Notes: generated from the letters alone by a model not told the origin. A stretch of 64,000 bases of DNA from Oribacterium sp. KHPX15 (GCF_900107835.1 NZ_FNRG01000003.1:62001-126000), one strand, 5' to 3'. Numbered from the stretch's first letter, positions 46,084 through 55,201 are shown. Numbers and translations are program-made.

Positions 46084-46725
46084 ATGAATATAGCAAAAAT
46101 AATCGATCATACAATGCTTAAGGCGGATGCAACTACTGAAACTATCAAAAAATACTGCAGTGAAGCAAAGGAGTATGGTTTTGCTTCTGTATGTGTAAAT
46201 ACATGTCACGTTCCTCTTGTGGCTGAAGAGCTTAAGGGCAGCGACGTAAAGGTTTGCTGCGTTGTGGGTTTCCCTCTGGGAGCCATGAGTACTGCGGCAA
46301 AGGCATTTGAGGCAAAGACAGCGGTTCAGGATGGAGCTGATGAGGTTGACATGGTCATAAATGTCGGTGGCATGAAAGACAGAAACTATGAAATGGTGAA
46401 AGCCGATATCAAGGCAGTGGTTGATGCAAGTGAAGGCAGAACCGTGAAGGTTATAATCGAAACCTGCCTGCTCACAAAGGATGAAATCGTGAAGGCCTGT
46501 GAGCTTTCGGTTGAAGCCGGAGCAGCTTTTGTAAAGACTTCAACAGGTTTCTCCACCGGCGGAGCCCTTGCATCGGATGTTGCTCTTATGAAAAAGACTG
46601 TTGGCGACCGTGCAAAGGTAAAGGCCAGCGGCGGAATCAGAACCTATGAGCAGGCTATGGAGCTTATTAATGCCGGAGCTGATCGAATCGGTGCGGGAAA
46701 TGGTGTGATACTTCTATCCAAATAA
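46084..46725 (+). CDS. deoC: Deoxyribose-phosphate aldolase
   Basis: 213 residues, normal for the family, with AGGAGG before the ATG. Cleaves 2-deoxyribose 5-phosphate to glyceraldehyde 3-phosphate and acetaldehyde. DeoC motifs: [11 protein letters not shown] at the start, [18 protein letters not shown], Schiff-base Lys151 in [13 protein letters not shown], and [13 protein letters not shown] -10-like GATAGAAT lies at 46033-46040 and a perfect terminator follows, so it is probably monocistronic. Confidence 0.97.
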   Translation: MNIAKIIDHTMLKADATTETIKKYCSEAKEYGFASVCVNTCHVPLVAEELKGSDVKVCCVVGFPLGAMSTAAKAFEAKTAVQDGADEVDMVINVGGMKDRNYEMVKADIKAVVDASEGRTVKVIIETCLLTKDEIVKACELSVEAGAAFVKTSTGFSTGGALASDVALMKKTVGDRAKVKASGGIRTYEQAMELINAGADRIGAGNGVILLSK

Positions 46726-46730
46726 TAAGA

Positions 46731-46768
46731 GCCGGAGGGCATCCGTTTTTAAACGGATGCCCTCCGGC
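46731..46768. terminator. Perfect 18-bp palindromic terminator after deoC
   Basis: GCCGGAGGGCATCCGTTT and its exact complement around TT, followed by an AT-rich stretch. Located between convergent deoC and the wall-binding gene. The GAGGGCATCC core recurs at 63361-63406. Confidence 0.85.
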
Positions 46769-46783
46769 ATTTATATTTATTAT

Positions 46784-47893
46784 TTAAGCAGTATAGCTAT
46801 ACGGGCTGTAGTTTGAAACCCAGACACCTGCGGAGTTTACATAATAGCCGTCAGGTGTTGTTGTGTTTGTGAGCATGGCACCGTCAGCACCGCAGTAGTA
46901 GTACTGGTAGTCCCAGAGGATCCATCCGGTCTGCATGTAGCCGTAGGAATTGAAATAATAGAACTTGCCGTTTATCTGCTGCCAGCCGTTTGATGTCCAG
47001 GAACCGTCGGGATTTCTGTACCACCAGCCGTACTGATCCTGTATCCACTGACCGTTTGTGGAATTTGCCAAAGTATTGGCCAATGTTGTCGGACCATATA
47101 CAGTTGAACCGGTAAGACCTGTCACATAGGAACTTGAGGTAGAAGAAGTAGTGCTGTTGACACTTGAGTTATAGCTTGAGCTAATGTAGCTTGCCTCTGT
47201 TTCTGTTACGTAAATGTCATCGGACTCTTCCCAGTCACCCTTATAGGAACTTGTGTATATTGCACGTACCTTGTAACTGTAAGTACCTGCGGATGTGAAA
47301 TAGTTTGCAAAGCTGTAATAAGTATTGGTGGTTGTTACGGTTGTAAGAAGGGAGCTTCCTCTGTAAAGCTTTACTTCATATTTTTTCGCACTTTCGGCGG
47401 CTGTCCAGTCTGCAATACCGTTTCCGGACTGCCAGTCTGCATCATCGATATCAAGGTCAAGAGAACTTGACCAGTTGGTGTATACTTCATCAAGATCCTT
47501 AAGAGTATAAACGATTGTGAGGTATCCATGGCCGCTGCCGCCTGAAACTGATGTTACTGTACCGTCATCACCGGTTACCGTTACAGTGGATTTTGTTATA
47601 TTCCACTTATATTCATCACTGTCTTCAAGGGCCAGCTTGATCTGTACCTTTGGGTTGTCATCTTCATCCCATCCATCACTTGGTGTATTGGTTATAGTAG
47701 CACTGTAAACATCATATAAAGATGAATTTGTTGTAACCTCTACATCACTGGAAGTTGAACCAATGGATAGATCGGTTGCCACATTGATGGTTACAGATGA
47801 GATCGCTGTTCTGTCGTCCGCGTATGCGGGTACTGATACAGTAGCGATCATAGAAGCAGCAGCTAAAGCTGCCAATGCATATTTTGTATTCAT
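46784..47893 (-). CDS. Secreted protein with C-terminal cell-wall-binding repeats
   Basis: 369 residues, AAGGAGG before the ATG, signal peptide ending in PAYADD near 27. Residues ~30-150 are beta-rich; ~150-220 resemble a fibronectin-III-like domain (WTAAESAKKYEVKLYRG, GTYSYKVRAIYTS). A Ser/Thr linker leads to choline-binding-type repeats from ~280 (GWWYRNPDGSWTSNGWQQI, GKFYYFNSYGYMQTGW). Such repeats hold proteins on wall polymers. The protein at 48999 has the same plan. Surface adhesin or wall component; exact role unknown. Confidence 0.82.
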   Translation of the reverse strand: MNTKYALAALAAASMIATVSVPAYADDRTAISSVTINVATDLSIGSTSSDVEVTTNSSLYDVYSATITNTPSDGWDEDDNPKVQIKLALEDSDEYKWNITKSTVTVTGDDGTVTSVSGGSGHGYLTIVYTLKDLDEVYTNWSSSLDLDIDDADWQSGNGIADWTAAESAKKYEVKLYRGSSLLTTVTTTNTYYSFANYFTSAGTYSYKVRAIYTSSYKGDWEESDDIYVTETEASYISSSYNSSVNSTTSSTSSSYVTGLTGSTVYGPTTLANTLANSTNGQWIQDQYGWWYRNPDGSWTSNGWQQINGKFYYFNSYGYMQTGWILWDYQYYYCGADGAMLTNTTTPDGYYVNSAGVWVSNYSPYSYTA

Positions 47894-48260
47894 TTTAAGC
47901 CTCCTTAGGTTGTATCTTTTATTCTTAAATCTAACCTATTTGTTTTCAGTCGATAGTCCTATACAGGAAAGTGATCTGCAATCCCGCGCAGGTTTTGTAA
48001 CTGATGGCATCATGATAACAATGCACGCTGAAGCGAAACTGAAAAAAATTTACTCAGATTTTAAGAAAACATGAAGATTATTACAACCTTTTTCGGAAAA
48101 CCATTGAAACCACAGAAAATTCCAACGTGGACTCTTATCGCCGGAGCTAACCGTCTCCGCTGGAATCAAGGCCTGAAGCAGAGGATGCAGTGGGTGGCAC
48201 GTGGTTTTGATCTACAATATAAAAGCAGGATGCCGGTCAGGGCACCCTGCAAAGTCTCAT
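47894..48260. other. 367-nt intergenic region between a wall-binding gene and barstar
   Basis: The side near 47894 should hold the promoter of the leftward wall-binding gene. Short rightward frames exist (one begins at 48071) but overlap the terminator and barstar and lack support. GGGTGGCACGTGG near 48191 resembles a T-box end but lacks the full motif and a target gene. The barstar terminator lies at 48215-48250. Confidence 0.5.
48215..48250 (-). terminator. Rho-independent terminator of the barstar gene
   Basis: On the minus strand, GCAGGGTGCC and GGCATCCTGC form a stem with one mismatch, followed by TTTTATATT, beginning 10 nt after the barstar stop. Confidence 0.65.
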
Positions 48261-48653
48261 TTACATATCTATCTTGTCATAATTGTCGCTGTCACTGTAA
48301 TTGTCATCCGGATCGGAATAGTCGTCTCCACTGGAATCATATTCTGCCTCTTCGGAATTGTCGTATTCATCATCCGATTCTTCTTCGGAAGAGAAACGTA
48401 CTTCGAAATCAGGTATATCTACCATCAGATCCTTAAGTGTATGCTTGAACTTTTTAAAGAACTGTGGCTCTGATTCTGCAAGCTCTTCAAAATTTTTTAC
48501 TATAAGCTCGCAATCCTCCAGGACTTCACTTAAATCTTCATATAAAGAATCCAGACTTCTTTCGAAATAATCAGACACCGGGAGCTGATCAACGATGGCG
48601 TCATATAATTCATCTCGGTCTGTTACGTCGCTAAGGTCAAGAACATACTTCAT
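48261..48653 (-). CDS. Barstar-family protein with acidic tail
   Basis: 130 residues from the ATG at 48653, set by GGAGG 6 nt upstream. Residues 1-45 match barstar: KYVLDLSDVTDRDELYDAIV and DYFERSLDSLYEDLSEV (usual form: N-L-D-ALWDDL). Residues ~90-130 are a low-complexity Asp/Glu/Ser/Tyr tail, which family members do not normally have. Barstar proteins inhibit barnase-type RNases. No barnase gene is seen in the window, so it may be an orphan immunity protein or a regulator of a distant RNase. Confidence 0.85.
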   Translation of the reverse strand: MKYVLDLSDVTDRDELYDAIVDQLPVSDYFERSLDSLYEDLSEVLEDCELIVKNFEELAESEPQFFKKFKHTLKDLMVDIPDFEVRFSSEEESDDEYDNSEEAEYDSSGDDYSDPDDNYSDSDNYDKIDM

Positions 48654-48998
48654 GGGTTCCTCCGTAAAAATATTAGCATCCTTGCTAAAACTACTATAAT
48701 ACAATAATGATAAATGTGCCTTTAACAGGCCACACTAAAAATTCACTACACATATAGTTATTAACGGCAAAAATCTGAAAATGATTATACCTGGATTAAA
48801 AAAATTATAGGCTATTTATCATTTCGTAATAAAAAGTCAGATTACCGTACCCTAAAAGACATGGAATAAAGCCAGCTTTATGTTAAAATAACTTTATAAG
48901 TGACAGATTGTCACTTTGTTTACAGAGGAGATTAGTGTGAAAAATATTTTTCGTCACAAATTGTGCCACCGGTCAAAAGCGGTGGAATGGAGATTTAT
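48654..48998. other. 345-nt divergent region between barstar and wall-binding gene 2
   Basis: AT-rich. The left part should carry the barstar promoter (TATTAT on the minus strand near 48700). The right part holds a TTATAAG box and the palindrome at 48898-48916 before the rightward gene. No gene supported. Confidence 0.5.
48898..48916 (+). promoter_or_regulatory. Candidate operator palindrome
   Basis: AAGTGACA-GAT-TGTCACTT, perfect 8-bp arms, just after a -10-like TTATAAG and ~83 nt before the start at 48999. The same TGTCACTT half-site occurs three times in 16921-17025, so one regulator could serve both. Confidence 0.5.
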
Positions 48999-50156
48999 AT
49001 GAAAAAGAGATTTTACAGCTTCATAGGACTTTTGTCCGGGCTTATACTGTGTTCCATCACAGCATTGGCACAGGAATACAACAGTGTATCCATAACAGTT
49101 ACAAAAAACGGAAGCAGTTTTTCTGTGTCGAATTATTCGGCCCTTTCCGGGTATAAAGTTTCTTCTTCCAGTAAGAGCGATGACATCCTTACTATAAAGA
49201 TGAGTTCCGGATCCGGAAATTCCTGGTCCGATAAAATGAAAAAGAGTAATGTTTCAATTTATGGGGATTACACCAACTCTGACATCGAGGAATTTGAAAG
49301 GGTTTCAAGCTCTCAGATAACTATAAAGCTGGATGTTTCCGAAGAATCGGGTGTCTCTTCATACGTGGAAACCACCGACAAAGATTCTGCCAATGTTTCA
49401 GGCACTGCAAGTTCAAAGAAGTCGAGCAGTTCTTCAAGCAGCTCTTCAAGCAGCAAAAAATCTTCCAAGAGCACAAAGGTGACGGATGTAACCTTGAATG
49501 CGGAAACCGGCCGGGTGACCTGGAGCGGTAATGCCGATGAGTACGACATTATTTTTTATAAGGATGGTGTGAACCTTGCAAAGGTATCAACCAAGAAGGA
49601 AAAATATGATTTTCACAACTATTTCTCCGATGCCGGCATTTATTCCGTGGCTGTCCGTGCGGACAACGGATCCGACAACAAGGGAAATTATGCTATCTCC
49701 AATGTGTTGAACCTTACATCAGAACAGGCTGCCGCCATCAAAGCCAATATTTTTGGAACGGAAACAGTGACTGAAGATAGTACCGTAAACTCATCCTATA
49801 CAACATTATCGCCTACAGCAGATGCAAACGGCAGCTGGCAGCTGGATCAGAATGGATGGTGGTATCTCAATTCCGATGGAAGCTATACCGTTAATAACTG
49901 GCAGCAGATAGGAGACAAGTGGTATTATTTCAATCAATACGGCTACATGCAGACCGGATGGGTGGCATGGCAGGGAGCTTACTATTACCTGGGAGACTAT
50001 GGAATGCTGACCAATTCATGGACTCCTGATGGTTATTATGTGGGAAACGACGGAAGATGGCTGGAGGCTCTGGGACATAATGCTGCATATGGAACCCGGC
50101 AGAACGAGGCTTATGATGTGACATCTCAAATGATACTCGGATATCAGAATGGATAA
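48999..50156 (+). CDS. Secreted protein with C-terminal cell-wall-binding repeats, paralogue
   Basis: 385 residues from the ATG at 48999 (TGGAG upstream). Signal peptide (FIGLLSGLILCSITALAQ). Beta-rich N-domain, a Ser/Lys-rich low-complexity linker near 145-170, a short fibronectin-like segment (GRVTWSGNADEYDIIFYKDG), then choline-binding-type repeats (QNGWWYLNSDGSYTVNNWQQ, DKWYYFNQYGYMQTGW). Same plan as 46784, with both genes flanking barstar. Probably a wall-attached surface protein. Confidence 0.82.
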   Translation: MKKRFYSFIGLLSGLILCSITALAQEYNSVSITVTKNGSSFSVSNYSALSGYKVSSSSKSDDILTIKMSSGSGNSWSDKMKKSNVSIYGDYTNSDIEEFERVSSSQITIKLDVSEESGVSSYVETTDKDSANVSGTASSKKSSSSSSSSSSSKKSSKSTKVTDVTLNAETGRVTWSGNADEYDIIFYKDGVNLAKVSTKKEKYDFHNYFSDAGIYSVAVRADNGSDNKGNYAISNVLNLTSEQAAAIKANIFGTETVTEDSTVNSSYTTLSPTADANGSWQLDQNGWWYLNSDGSYTVNNWQQIGDKWYYFNQYGYMQTGWVAWQGAYYYLGDYGMLTNSWTPDGYYVGNDGRWLEALGHNAAYGTRQNEAYDVTSQMILGYQNG

Positions 50157-50187
50157 ATGAAAGAAACACCGGAAGAAATCCAAAACC

Positions 50188-50249
50188 AGAGGGGACGGTT
50201 CTACTTGGCACTATATTTGGAAAGTGCCAAGTAGAACCGTCCCCTCTGA
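50188..50249. repeat. REP-like palindrome, 26-bp perfect arms
   Basis: Arms 50188-50213 and 50224-50249 are exact complements (CAGAGGGGACGGTTCTACTT start) around a 10-nt loop; with one mismatch the pairing extends into flanking CAAAA/TTTTG. GGGGACGGTTCT palindromes are dispersed in many Firmicutes genomes and linked to REP-associated transposases. No transposase is nearby. Followed by TTTT, so it can also terminate transcription between the convergent neighbours. Confidence 0.85.
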
Positions 50250-50278
50250 TTTTGAATCGGATATCTTTTAGAGTCTTT

Positions 50279-51598
50279 TTATGCGGTTTCCGCTACAATA
50301 TCTCTTGTGGTTTTCGGATGAGATCCGCGAGTTGAAGTCTTCTCAAGGTTATATTCTTTAAGCACTGACTCGAACTTATCTGCAGGGACAGGTCTTGAAA
50401 AATAGAAGCCCTGGAAAAGATCGCAGCCGTTTATCTTCAAAAAGGCTGCCTGCTCCTGAGACTCAACGCCCTCGGAAATAACCTGCATATCAAGACGCTT
50501 TGCCATCTCGATAATGGAATCAATGATTATCTGGGAGCGGATGAGGTCATTACTGTCGTGTAAAAAACCCATATCAAGTTTAAGGATATCCGCCCGGATG
50601 TTCTTAAGCATGTTTAAAGAAGAATATCCGCTTCCGAAATCATCGATTTCGATTGCAAAGCCCGCGTTATGGAGTTTTGCAATAAGGTCAATGTAAAGGT
50701 CCGGATTGTTAATGAAGCTGGACTCAGTTATCTCTACATTCATTTTTTTAGGTGAGATGTCATACTTCTCGACCAGTTCCAAAAGCTTTTTCTCTATATC
50801 AACATAGTAAAGATCCTTCGGAGAAATGTTAACCGAGATACTCAGATTCTTCTTTTCCGGGTCGTTCTTCCACTGTGACAGCAGCTTTGCGGCGTTCTCC
50901 CACATATAAAGATCCAGTTTCCAGATAAGCTCTGATTCCTCCAGTATCTTTATGAACTGTGAAGGTGAAAGGATCGTTCCGTCCTCCAGGTTCCATCTGG
51001 CTAATGCTTCCGCACTCATGATCTCACCCTTGGTATTGGCCTGAGGCTGCAGATACATGACAAAAGCTTCGTTCTCCAGAGCACTTTCGAATTCGCTGAT
51101 GATCTTTTTATTATAGATACGGCTTTCCATAATGGATTCGTTATACCATGCTGCGGATAAAGGCTCATCTATCTTTATTGATTTAAGGGCAAGCTTTGCC
51201 CTGTCACACATGGAATATACTTCCATATGAGGATCGACAATCTCATAGATGCCTAACTGGATATGAACACGGAAGTTTGTTGTGGTTATGATTTCGGAAC
51301 AGATTTTAGGTAAACACGAAAAATCTGTGGTTGAGAACTTATCCTTATCCACCAAAAGAACAAACTGATCTACCGCTATCTGCCCGTAGGCGGCATAAGA
51401 ATTCCTGTGATCATACAGAAAATCCTCAATACAGGTGAGAATCTCATTCCCTTTTTGAAATCCGAACATCTGATTGACCAGCTTGAAATCCCTGATGTTT
51501 GAGCGCACCAAAAGATATCTTTTATCCGGGTTTTTATCCAGGATATGTCTGGCTATTTTTGCGAAATTAATCATACTATTCATTTTACTCTCAGTCAT
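50279..51598 (-). CDS. EAL-domain cyclic-di-GMP phosphodiesterase with degenerate GGDEF domain
   Basis: 439 residues, GGGGAA before the ATG. Residues ~20-155 are GGDEF-like but the signature is replaced by GQIAVDQF near 73-80, so cyclase activity is unlikely. The EAL domain (~165-425) keeps the catalytic set: AEALARW (197-199), SVNISPKDL, VEITESSF, EIDDFGSGYSS, LKLDMGFL and SEGVESQEQ. It should hydrolyse c-di-GMP to pGpG. No sensor or membrane part, so probably controlled by GTP or protein contact through the degenerate domain. Confidence 0.93.
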   Translation of the reverse strand: MTESKMNSMINFAKIARHILDKNPDKRYLLVRSNIRDFKLVNQMFGFQKGNEILTCIEDFLYDHRNSYAAYGQIAVDQFVLLVDKDKFSTTDFSCLPKICSEIITTTNFRVHIQLGIYEIVDPHMEVYSMCDRAKLALKSIKIDEPLSAAWYNESIMESRIYNKKIISEFESALENEAFVMYLQPQANTKGEIMSAEALARWNLEDGTILSPSQFIKILEESELIWKLDLYMWENAAKLLSQWKNDPEKKNLSISVNISPKDLYYVDIEKKLLELVEKYDISPKKMNVEITESSFINNPDLYIDLIAKLHNAGFAIEIDDFGSGYSSLNMLKNIRADILKLDMGFLHDSNDLIRSQIIIDSIIEMAKRLDMQVISEGVESQEQAAFLKINGCDLFQGFYFSRPVPADKFESVLKEYNLEKTSTRGSHPKTTRDIVAETA

Positions 51599-51789
51599 TT
51601 TATTTCCCCAATGAATATTTAATATTCCCCCAAATATTAAAAATTCACTAACCAGGTATCATAATTAAGATTTTAATTACATTCTAGCTTAAGGAATTGG
51701 GAATAGGCAACAGAATTCTTCGAAATTTTTAATATATTTATGTCATGCGGTTGCTATATAGCCATGGCCTATACCAAAGCTTCATTTAT

Positions 51790-52686
51790 TTATGAAAGTT
51801 TTATCGCGCGATTTAGCGTATTTAAAACTTTTTTCTTATCACCGGACCATAATGGAGCTATAAGAAGCTTTTTGGGACCGTCTCCGGTTATACGGTGTAC
51901 AACGGTCTCTTTTGGTAAAAGCTTTAAACATCTGACTACAAGATCGCAGTATTCCTGAAGCTCCAGCACATGAAACGGATGCCGGAGATATTCATCCCCA
52001 AGCCGGGTTCCTTTCAGTACATGGAGAAGCTGCAGCTTGATACCGTCAAGCACCGGGGAGAGAGAAGAGAGGTATCTCACGGTTTCAAGCATATCTTCTT
52101 CAGTTTCCCATGGAAATCCCAGAATAACATGGACGATTACCGTAAGACCTGCTTCTTTAAGCTTCCTGTAGGTGTTTTCAAAAACCGGAAGAGTATATCC
52201 CCGATTAATACGTGATGCGGTGTCTTCATGAATAGACTGCAGGCCAAGCTCCACCCAGATTTTCTTGCCATACTGTGCCTGCAGAAGTTTCAATGTCTCA
52301 AGCATATCGTCCTTTATGGAGTCGGGTCTTGTTCCGATGGACAGTGCAGCAACCCGTGGATCACTAAGTGCTTCTGCATACATCGCCTTCAGCTTTCCTG
52401 TGTCACCGTAGGTGTTGGTGTAGGATTGGAAATAGGCTATATATTTATGCTCTTTCCCGGCAGGCAGCTTTGCCTCAACTTTTTTTATGGCGAAATCTAT
52501 CTGTTCATTTATGGGAAGCAGCGGTGCGGCAAAATCTCCGGAGCCTCCCTCTGAACAGAATATGCAGCCTCCCCTTGATACGGTTCCGTCCCGGTTAGGA
52601 CAGGTACAGCCTGATTGAAGAGAGATTTTATAAACTTTTTGACCATAGGTCTGTTTTAAATAGTCTGATAGTGATAAATAATTCAT
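51790..52686 (-). CDS. Radical SAM protein of the YhcC / TIGR01212 type
   Basis: 298 residues. The cluster-binding region is C-T-C-PNRDGTVSRGGCIFC near 28-44, with the longer-than-usual spacing typical of TIGR01212/Elp3-related YhcC proteins. Further motifs: IAYFQSYTNTYG, SIGTRPDSI, WVELGLQSIHEDT and VHVILGFPWET. Binds 4Fe-4S and SAM; the substrate is not established. Weak ribosome site. Single gene. The 191 nt between it and the EAL gene hold nothing I can call. Confidence 0.9.
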   Translation of the reverse strand: MNYLSLSDYLKQTYGQKVYKISLQSGCTCPNRDGTVSRGGCIFCSEGGSGDFAAPLLPINEQIDFAIKKVEAKLPAGKEHKYIAYFQSYTNTYGDTGKLKAMYAEALSDPRVAALSIGTRPDSIKDDMLETLKLLQAQYGKKIWVELGLQSIHEDTASRINRGYTLPVFENTYRKLKEAGLTVIVHVILGFPWETEEDMLETVRYLSSLSPVLDGIKLQLLHVLKGTRLGDEYLRHPFHVLELQEYCDLVVRCLKLLPKETVVHRITGDGPKKLLIAPLWSGDKKKVLNTLNRAIKLS

Positions 52687-52838
52687 TAATGAAACCGTTA
52701 TATATAATATGCTGAAAAAATGCTAAACTAAAAAGTGAATTAACAATGGCTTTGATTTAAATTTGTTTTAGGTGTAAACATTATCCGGATCATCCGGGGC
52801 ACATGTTTCATTTATTATAATACAGGAGTATGAGATTT

Positions 52839-53807
52839 ATGAAAAATAAGATTAGACGAAAGCTGATAGGGTTTTTCCTGGTGGGACTGCTTATAGCGGC
52901 ATTTGCATTAACCGGACGCGCAGATTTTGGAAGCTTTTCCGGTGATTCCGATTACAGCTCGGGAGGCTGGGACAGTGGCTCAAGCTGGGACAGTGGCTCA
53001 AGCTGGGACAGCGGTTCAAGCTCAAGCTGGGGCGGAAGTTCAAGCGGCTACAGCTCGGGAGGTTACAGTTCAGGTTATTACGGATCGGAATCAGATGACG
53101 TTCCCCCAATAATCATCATCGCTGTAATCATCTTCATCATTCTTATGATATATTTTATGAGAGCGAATGCGAAGATGAATTCCATCCATGCCAACAAATC
53201 TGTCAATGTTAACACAAGAAGACAGGCACCTAAGGGTAAGCCTATCGATACTTATAAAGAGATTGATCCTGACTTTAACAGCTCTGAGCTTGCTTCCAGA
53301 CTCTCCAATGTCTATGTGAAGCTTCAGAATGCATGGCAGGATAAGGATCTTTCAGAAGTACGACCATATCTTACCGATAGTTTCTATAACCAGGCGGATC
53401 GTCAGCTTGATGCCTTAAGAAGAAACAAGCAGACAAATTATATTGAAAGGATCGCTGTACTTGCGGTTGAGCCTATGACCTGGTATCAGGAAAACGGTAT
53501 GGATCACATTATTTGTGAAGTTCGTTCACGTATAGTGGATTATACTGTTAATGATGAGACAGGAGCATTGATTTCCGGAGATAAGAACAGAGAAAAATTC
53601 ATGACCTATGAGTATGATCTCTGCAGAAAGACCGGAATAAAGACAACTGCAGAGACGGGACTTAAGTCAGTTGTATGTCCTCACTGCGGAGCACCTCTTG
53701 ATATCAATCAGACAGCTAAATGTCCATATTGCGGATCTATCATAACCATAGAAAATGAAGACTGGGCTATCGACAACATTAAAGGTATTGCTCAGCAGAC
53801 AGTATAA
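52839..53807 (+). CDS. Tim44-like domain membrane protein with zinc ribbon
   Basis: 322 residues from the ATG at 52839; AGGAG is 10 nt upstream, too close to the ATG at 52830. Signal-like helix (LIGFFLVGLLIAAFALTG), then a Ser/Gly/Trp/Tyr-rich low-complexity stretch with three WDSGSS copies, a membrane helix (IIIIAVIIFIILMIYFM) near 90-107, and a Tim44-like domain ~145-265 (SRLSNVYVKLQNAWQDKDL, VRPYLTDSFYNQ). The C-terminus is a zinc ribbon (CPHCGA, CPYCGS). Tim44-like domains bind lipids. Function unknown. Confidence 0.8.
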   Translation: MKNKIRRKLIGFFLVGLLIAAFALTGRADFGSFSGDSDYSSGGWDSGSSWDSGSSWDSGSSSSWGGSSSGYSSGGYSSGYYGSESDDVPPIIIIAVIIFIILMIYFMRANAKMNSIHANKSVNVNTRRQAPKGKPIDTYKEIDPDFNSSELASRLSNVYVKLQNAWQDKDLSEVRPYLTDSFYNQADRQLDALRRNKQTNYIERIAVLAVEPMTWYQENGMDHIICEVRSRIVDYTVNDETGALISGDKNREKFMTYEYDLCRKTGIKTTAETGLKSVVCPHCGAPLDINQTAKCPYCGSIITIENEDWAIDNIKGIAQQTV

Positions 53808-53898
53808 ATAGCATATTTGATCAATATCTCGGGGAAATGTTTTGTACGGCATTTCCCTGATGATGAGTTTAAGGATTAAAAGAAAAAAGGAATAAAAA

Positions 53899-55173
53899 AT
53901 GTCTATAAAGTTTTCCAAGCAATCCGGGATTTTATTTGAGAAATTCTTTATCAATCTGAAATGGATGATATTTGGCATAATTTCAGGAAGCCTGATAGGA
54001 ACTGTAGCCGCCTTATTCGGAAAAGCCATTGCCTGGGTTACAGCTTTAAGGGCAGCTCATCCGGCGATACTGTTCGGATTACCTGTTGCGGGAGTTGCCA
54101 TAGTCTGGTACTACCATGTTTTAGGGGCGGATTCACCAAAAGGAACAAACCTTGTCATAGATTCCATACATAACGATCAGAAAGTTCCTTTTCGCATGGC
54201 ACCGCTTATCATAGTTTCCACTGTCGTGACTCATTTATTCGGAGGTTCAGCCGGAAGAGAAGGAGCGGCGCTGCAGGTTGGAGGTTCCCTGGGGGATGCC
54301 CTGGGAAGACTGCTTATCGGGTTTAATGATAAAGACCGGAGACGTACCATCATGTGCGGCATGAGTGCTTCCTTTGCAGCATTGTTCAGAACGCCATTGG
54401 CAGCCTCAGTCATGCCTATAGAGATGAGTACTGTAGGAGTGATGTATTACTCCGCATTTATGCCCTGTGTGGTTGCGGCTCTTACGGCTCACGTTGTTGC
54501 AGGAATCATAAACCCGGGTTCAGAAGAAACCATGATAATTGCGAATGTGCCGGAGTTTTCATTTAAGCAGGGTGGACTTACGGTTCTCTTCGCGCTCTAC
54601 TGCTCATTGGTGGCAGTACTTTTCTGCTCAGTACTTCACAGCTCAAAAAAGCTTGCAAAGCTTACTGTCAAAAATGTTTATCTGAGAGCTGCCATCTGCG
54701 GCGCGATAGTTGTGGCACTCACATTGATAGTAGGCTCCCAGACCTACAACGGAGCCGGTGCTGCCATCATAGAATCCTGTGTTCTCGACGGAGCATTTAA
54801 AATTGTACCCTACGCATTCCTGCTGAAAATGCTCTTCACCGCTGTAACACTCTCAGGAGGCTTTCAGGGCGGCGAAATCGTACCCACGCTGTTTGTAGGT
54901 GCCACCTTCGGACATGCCACTGCCGTCCTTTTCGGAATGTCCCCCACCATGGGCGCAGCTCTCGGAGCCACATTTGTCTTCTGCGGAGTAACAAACTGTC
55001 CCATGACCTCGATCCTGATCGGCTTTGAACTCTTCGGTTTCGAACTTTCGCCGTTTATTCTTTTGGGCGTAGCTATTACTTTCCTGTTCTCAGGAAACTA
55101 CGGCCTCTACGGCTCACAAAAAATTCGCTACAGCAAATACGACCCCGGCAGAGTAGATATCAACGCACACTAA
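53899..55173 (+). CDS. ClC-family anion transporter, probably fluoride type
   Basis: 424 residues, AAGGAA before the ATG. ClC motifs: THLFGGSAGREGAALQVGG near 110-130, MSASFAALFRTPLAA, and GGFQGGEIVPTLFVGATFG near 315-335. The GREGxALQ form with RMAPL just before it is typical of the CLC-F branch (fluoride/proton antiporters) rather than chloride ClCs. A clean fluoride riboswitch is not seen in the 91-nt leader, only a GGGAAATG/CATTTCCC hairpin. ClC membership is sure; the ion is inference. Confidence 0.88.
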   Translation: MSIKFSKQSGILFEKFFINLKWMIFGIISGSLIGTVAALFGKAIAWVTALRAAHPAILFGLPVAGVAIVWYYHVLGADSPKGTNLVIDSIHNDQKVPFRMAPLIIVSTVVTHLFGGSAGREGAALQVGGSLGDALGRLLIGFNDKDRRRTIMCGMSASFAALFRTPLAASVMPIEMSTVGVMYYSAFMPCVVAALTAHVVAGIINPGSEETMIIANVPEFSFKQGGLTVLFALYCSLVAVLFCSVLHSSKKLAKLTVKNVYLRAAICGAIVVALTLIVGSQTYNGAGAAIIESCVLDGAFKIVPYAFLLKMLFTAVTLSGGFQGGEIVPTLFVGATFGHATAVLFGMSPTMGAALGATFVFCGVTNCPMTSILIGFELFGFELSPFILLGVAITFLFSGNYGLYGSQKIRYSKYDPGRVDINAH

Positions 55174-55201
55174 AAAAGGAGGGCTTACCCTCCTTTTTTT
55201 T
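55174..55201. terminator. Bidirectional terminator between ClC and ROK genes
   Basis: AAAAGGAGGG and CCCTCCTTTT around CTTA, with A- and T-runs at the ends. It overlaps the stop of the leftward ROK gene. Confidence 0.88.

Noticed and set aside
48120-48250. T-box leader ending in GGGTGGCACGTGG with a following hairpin
   Set aside because: The ACC(G/A)CG part is absent, no downstream rightward gene exists, and the hairpin fits the leftward barstar terminator.
48071-48436. Rightward reading frame of 121 codons
   Set aside because: It overlaps the barstar gene on the other strand, lacks a ribosome site and shows no family features.
52970-53030. Short tandem DNA repeat as a possible CRISPR or regulatory array
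   Set aside because: It encodes the WDSGSS low-complexity stretch in frame, with no spacers.
53808-53898. Fluoride (crcB) riboswitch before the ClC gene
   Set aside because: CTGATGATG is present, but the upstream GG-GATGG, TTC-CC and AACCGCC parts of the motif are missing.
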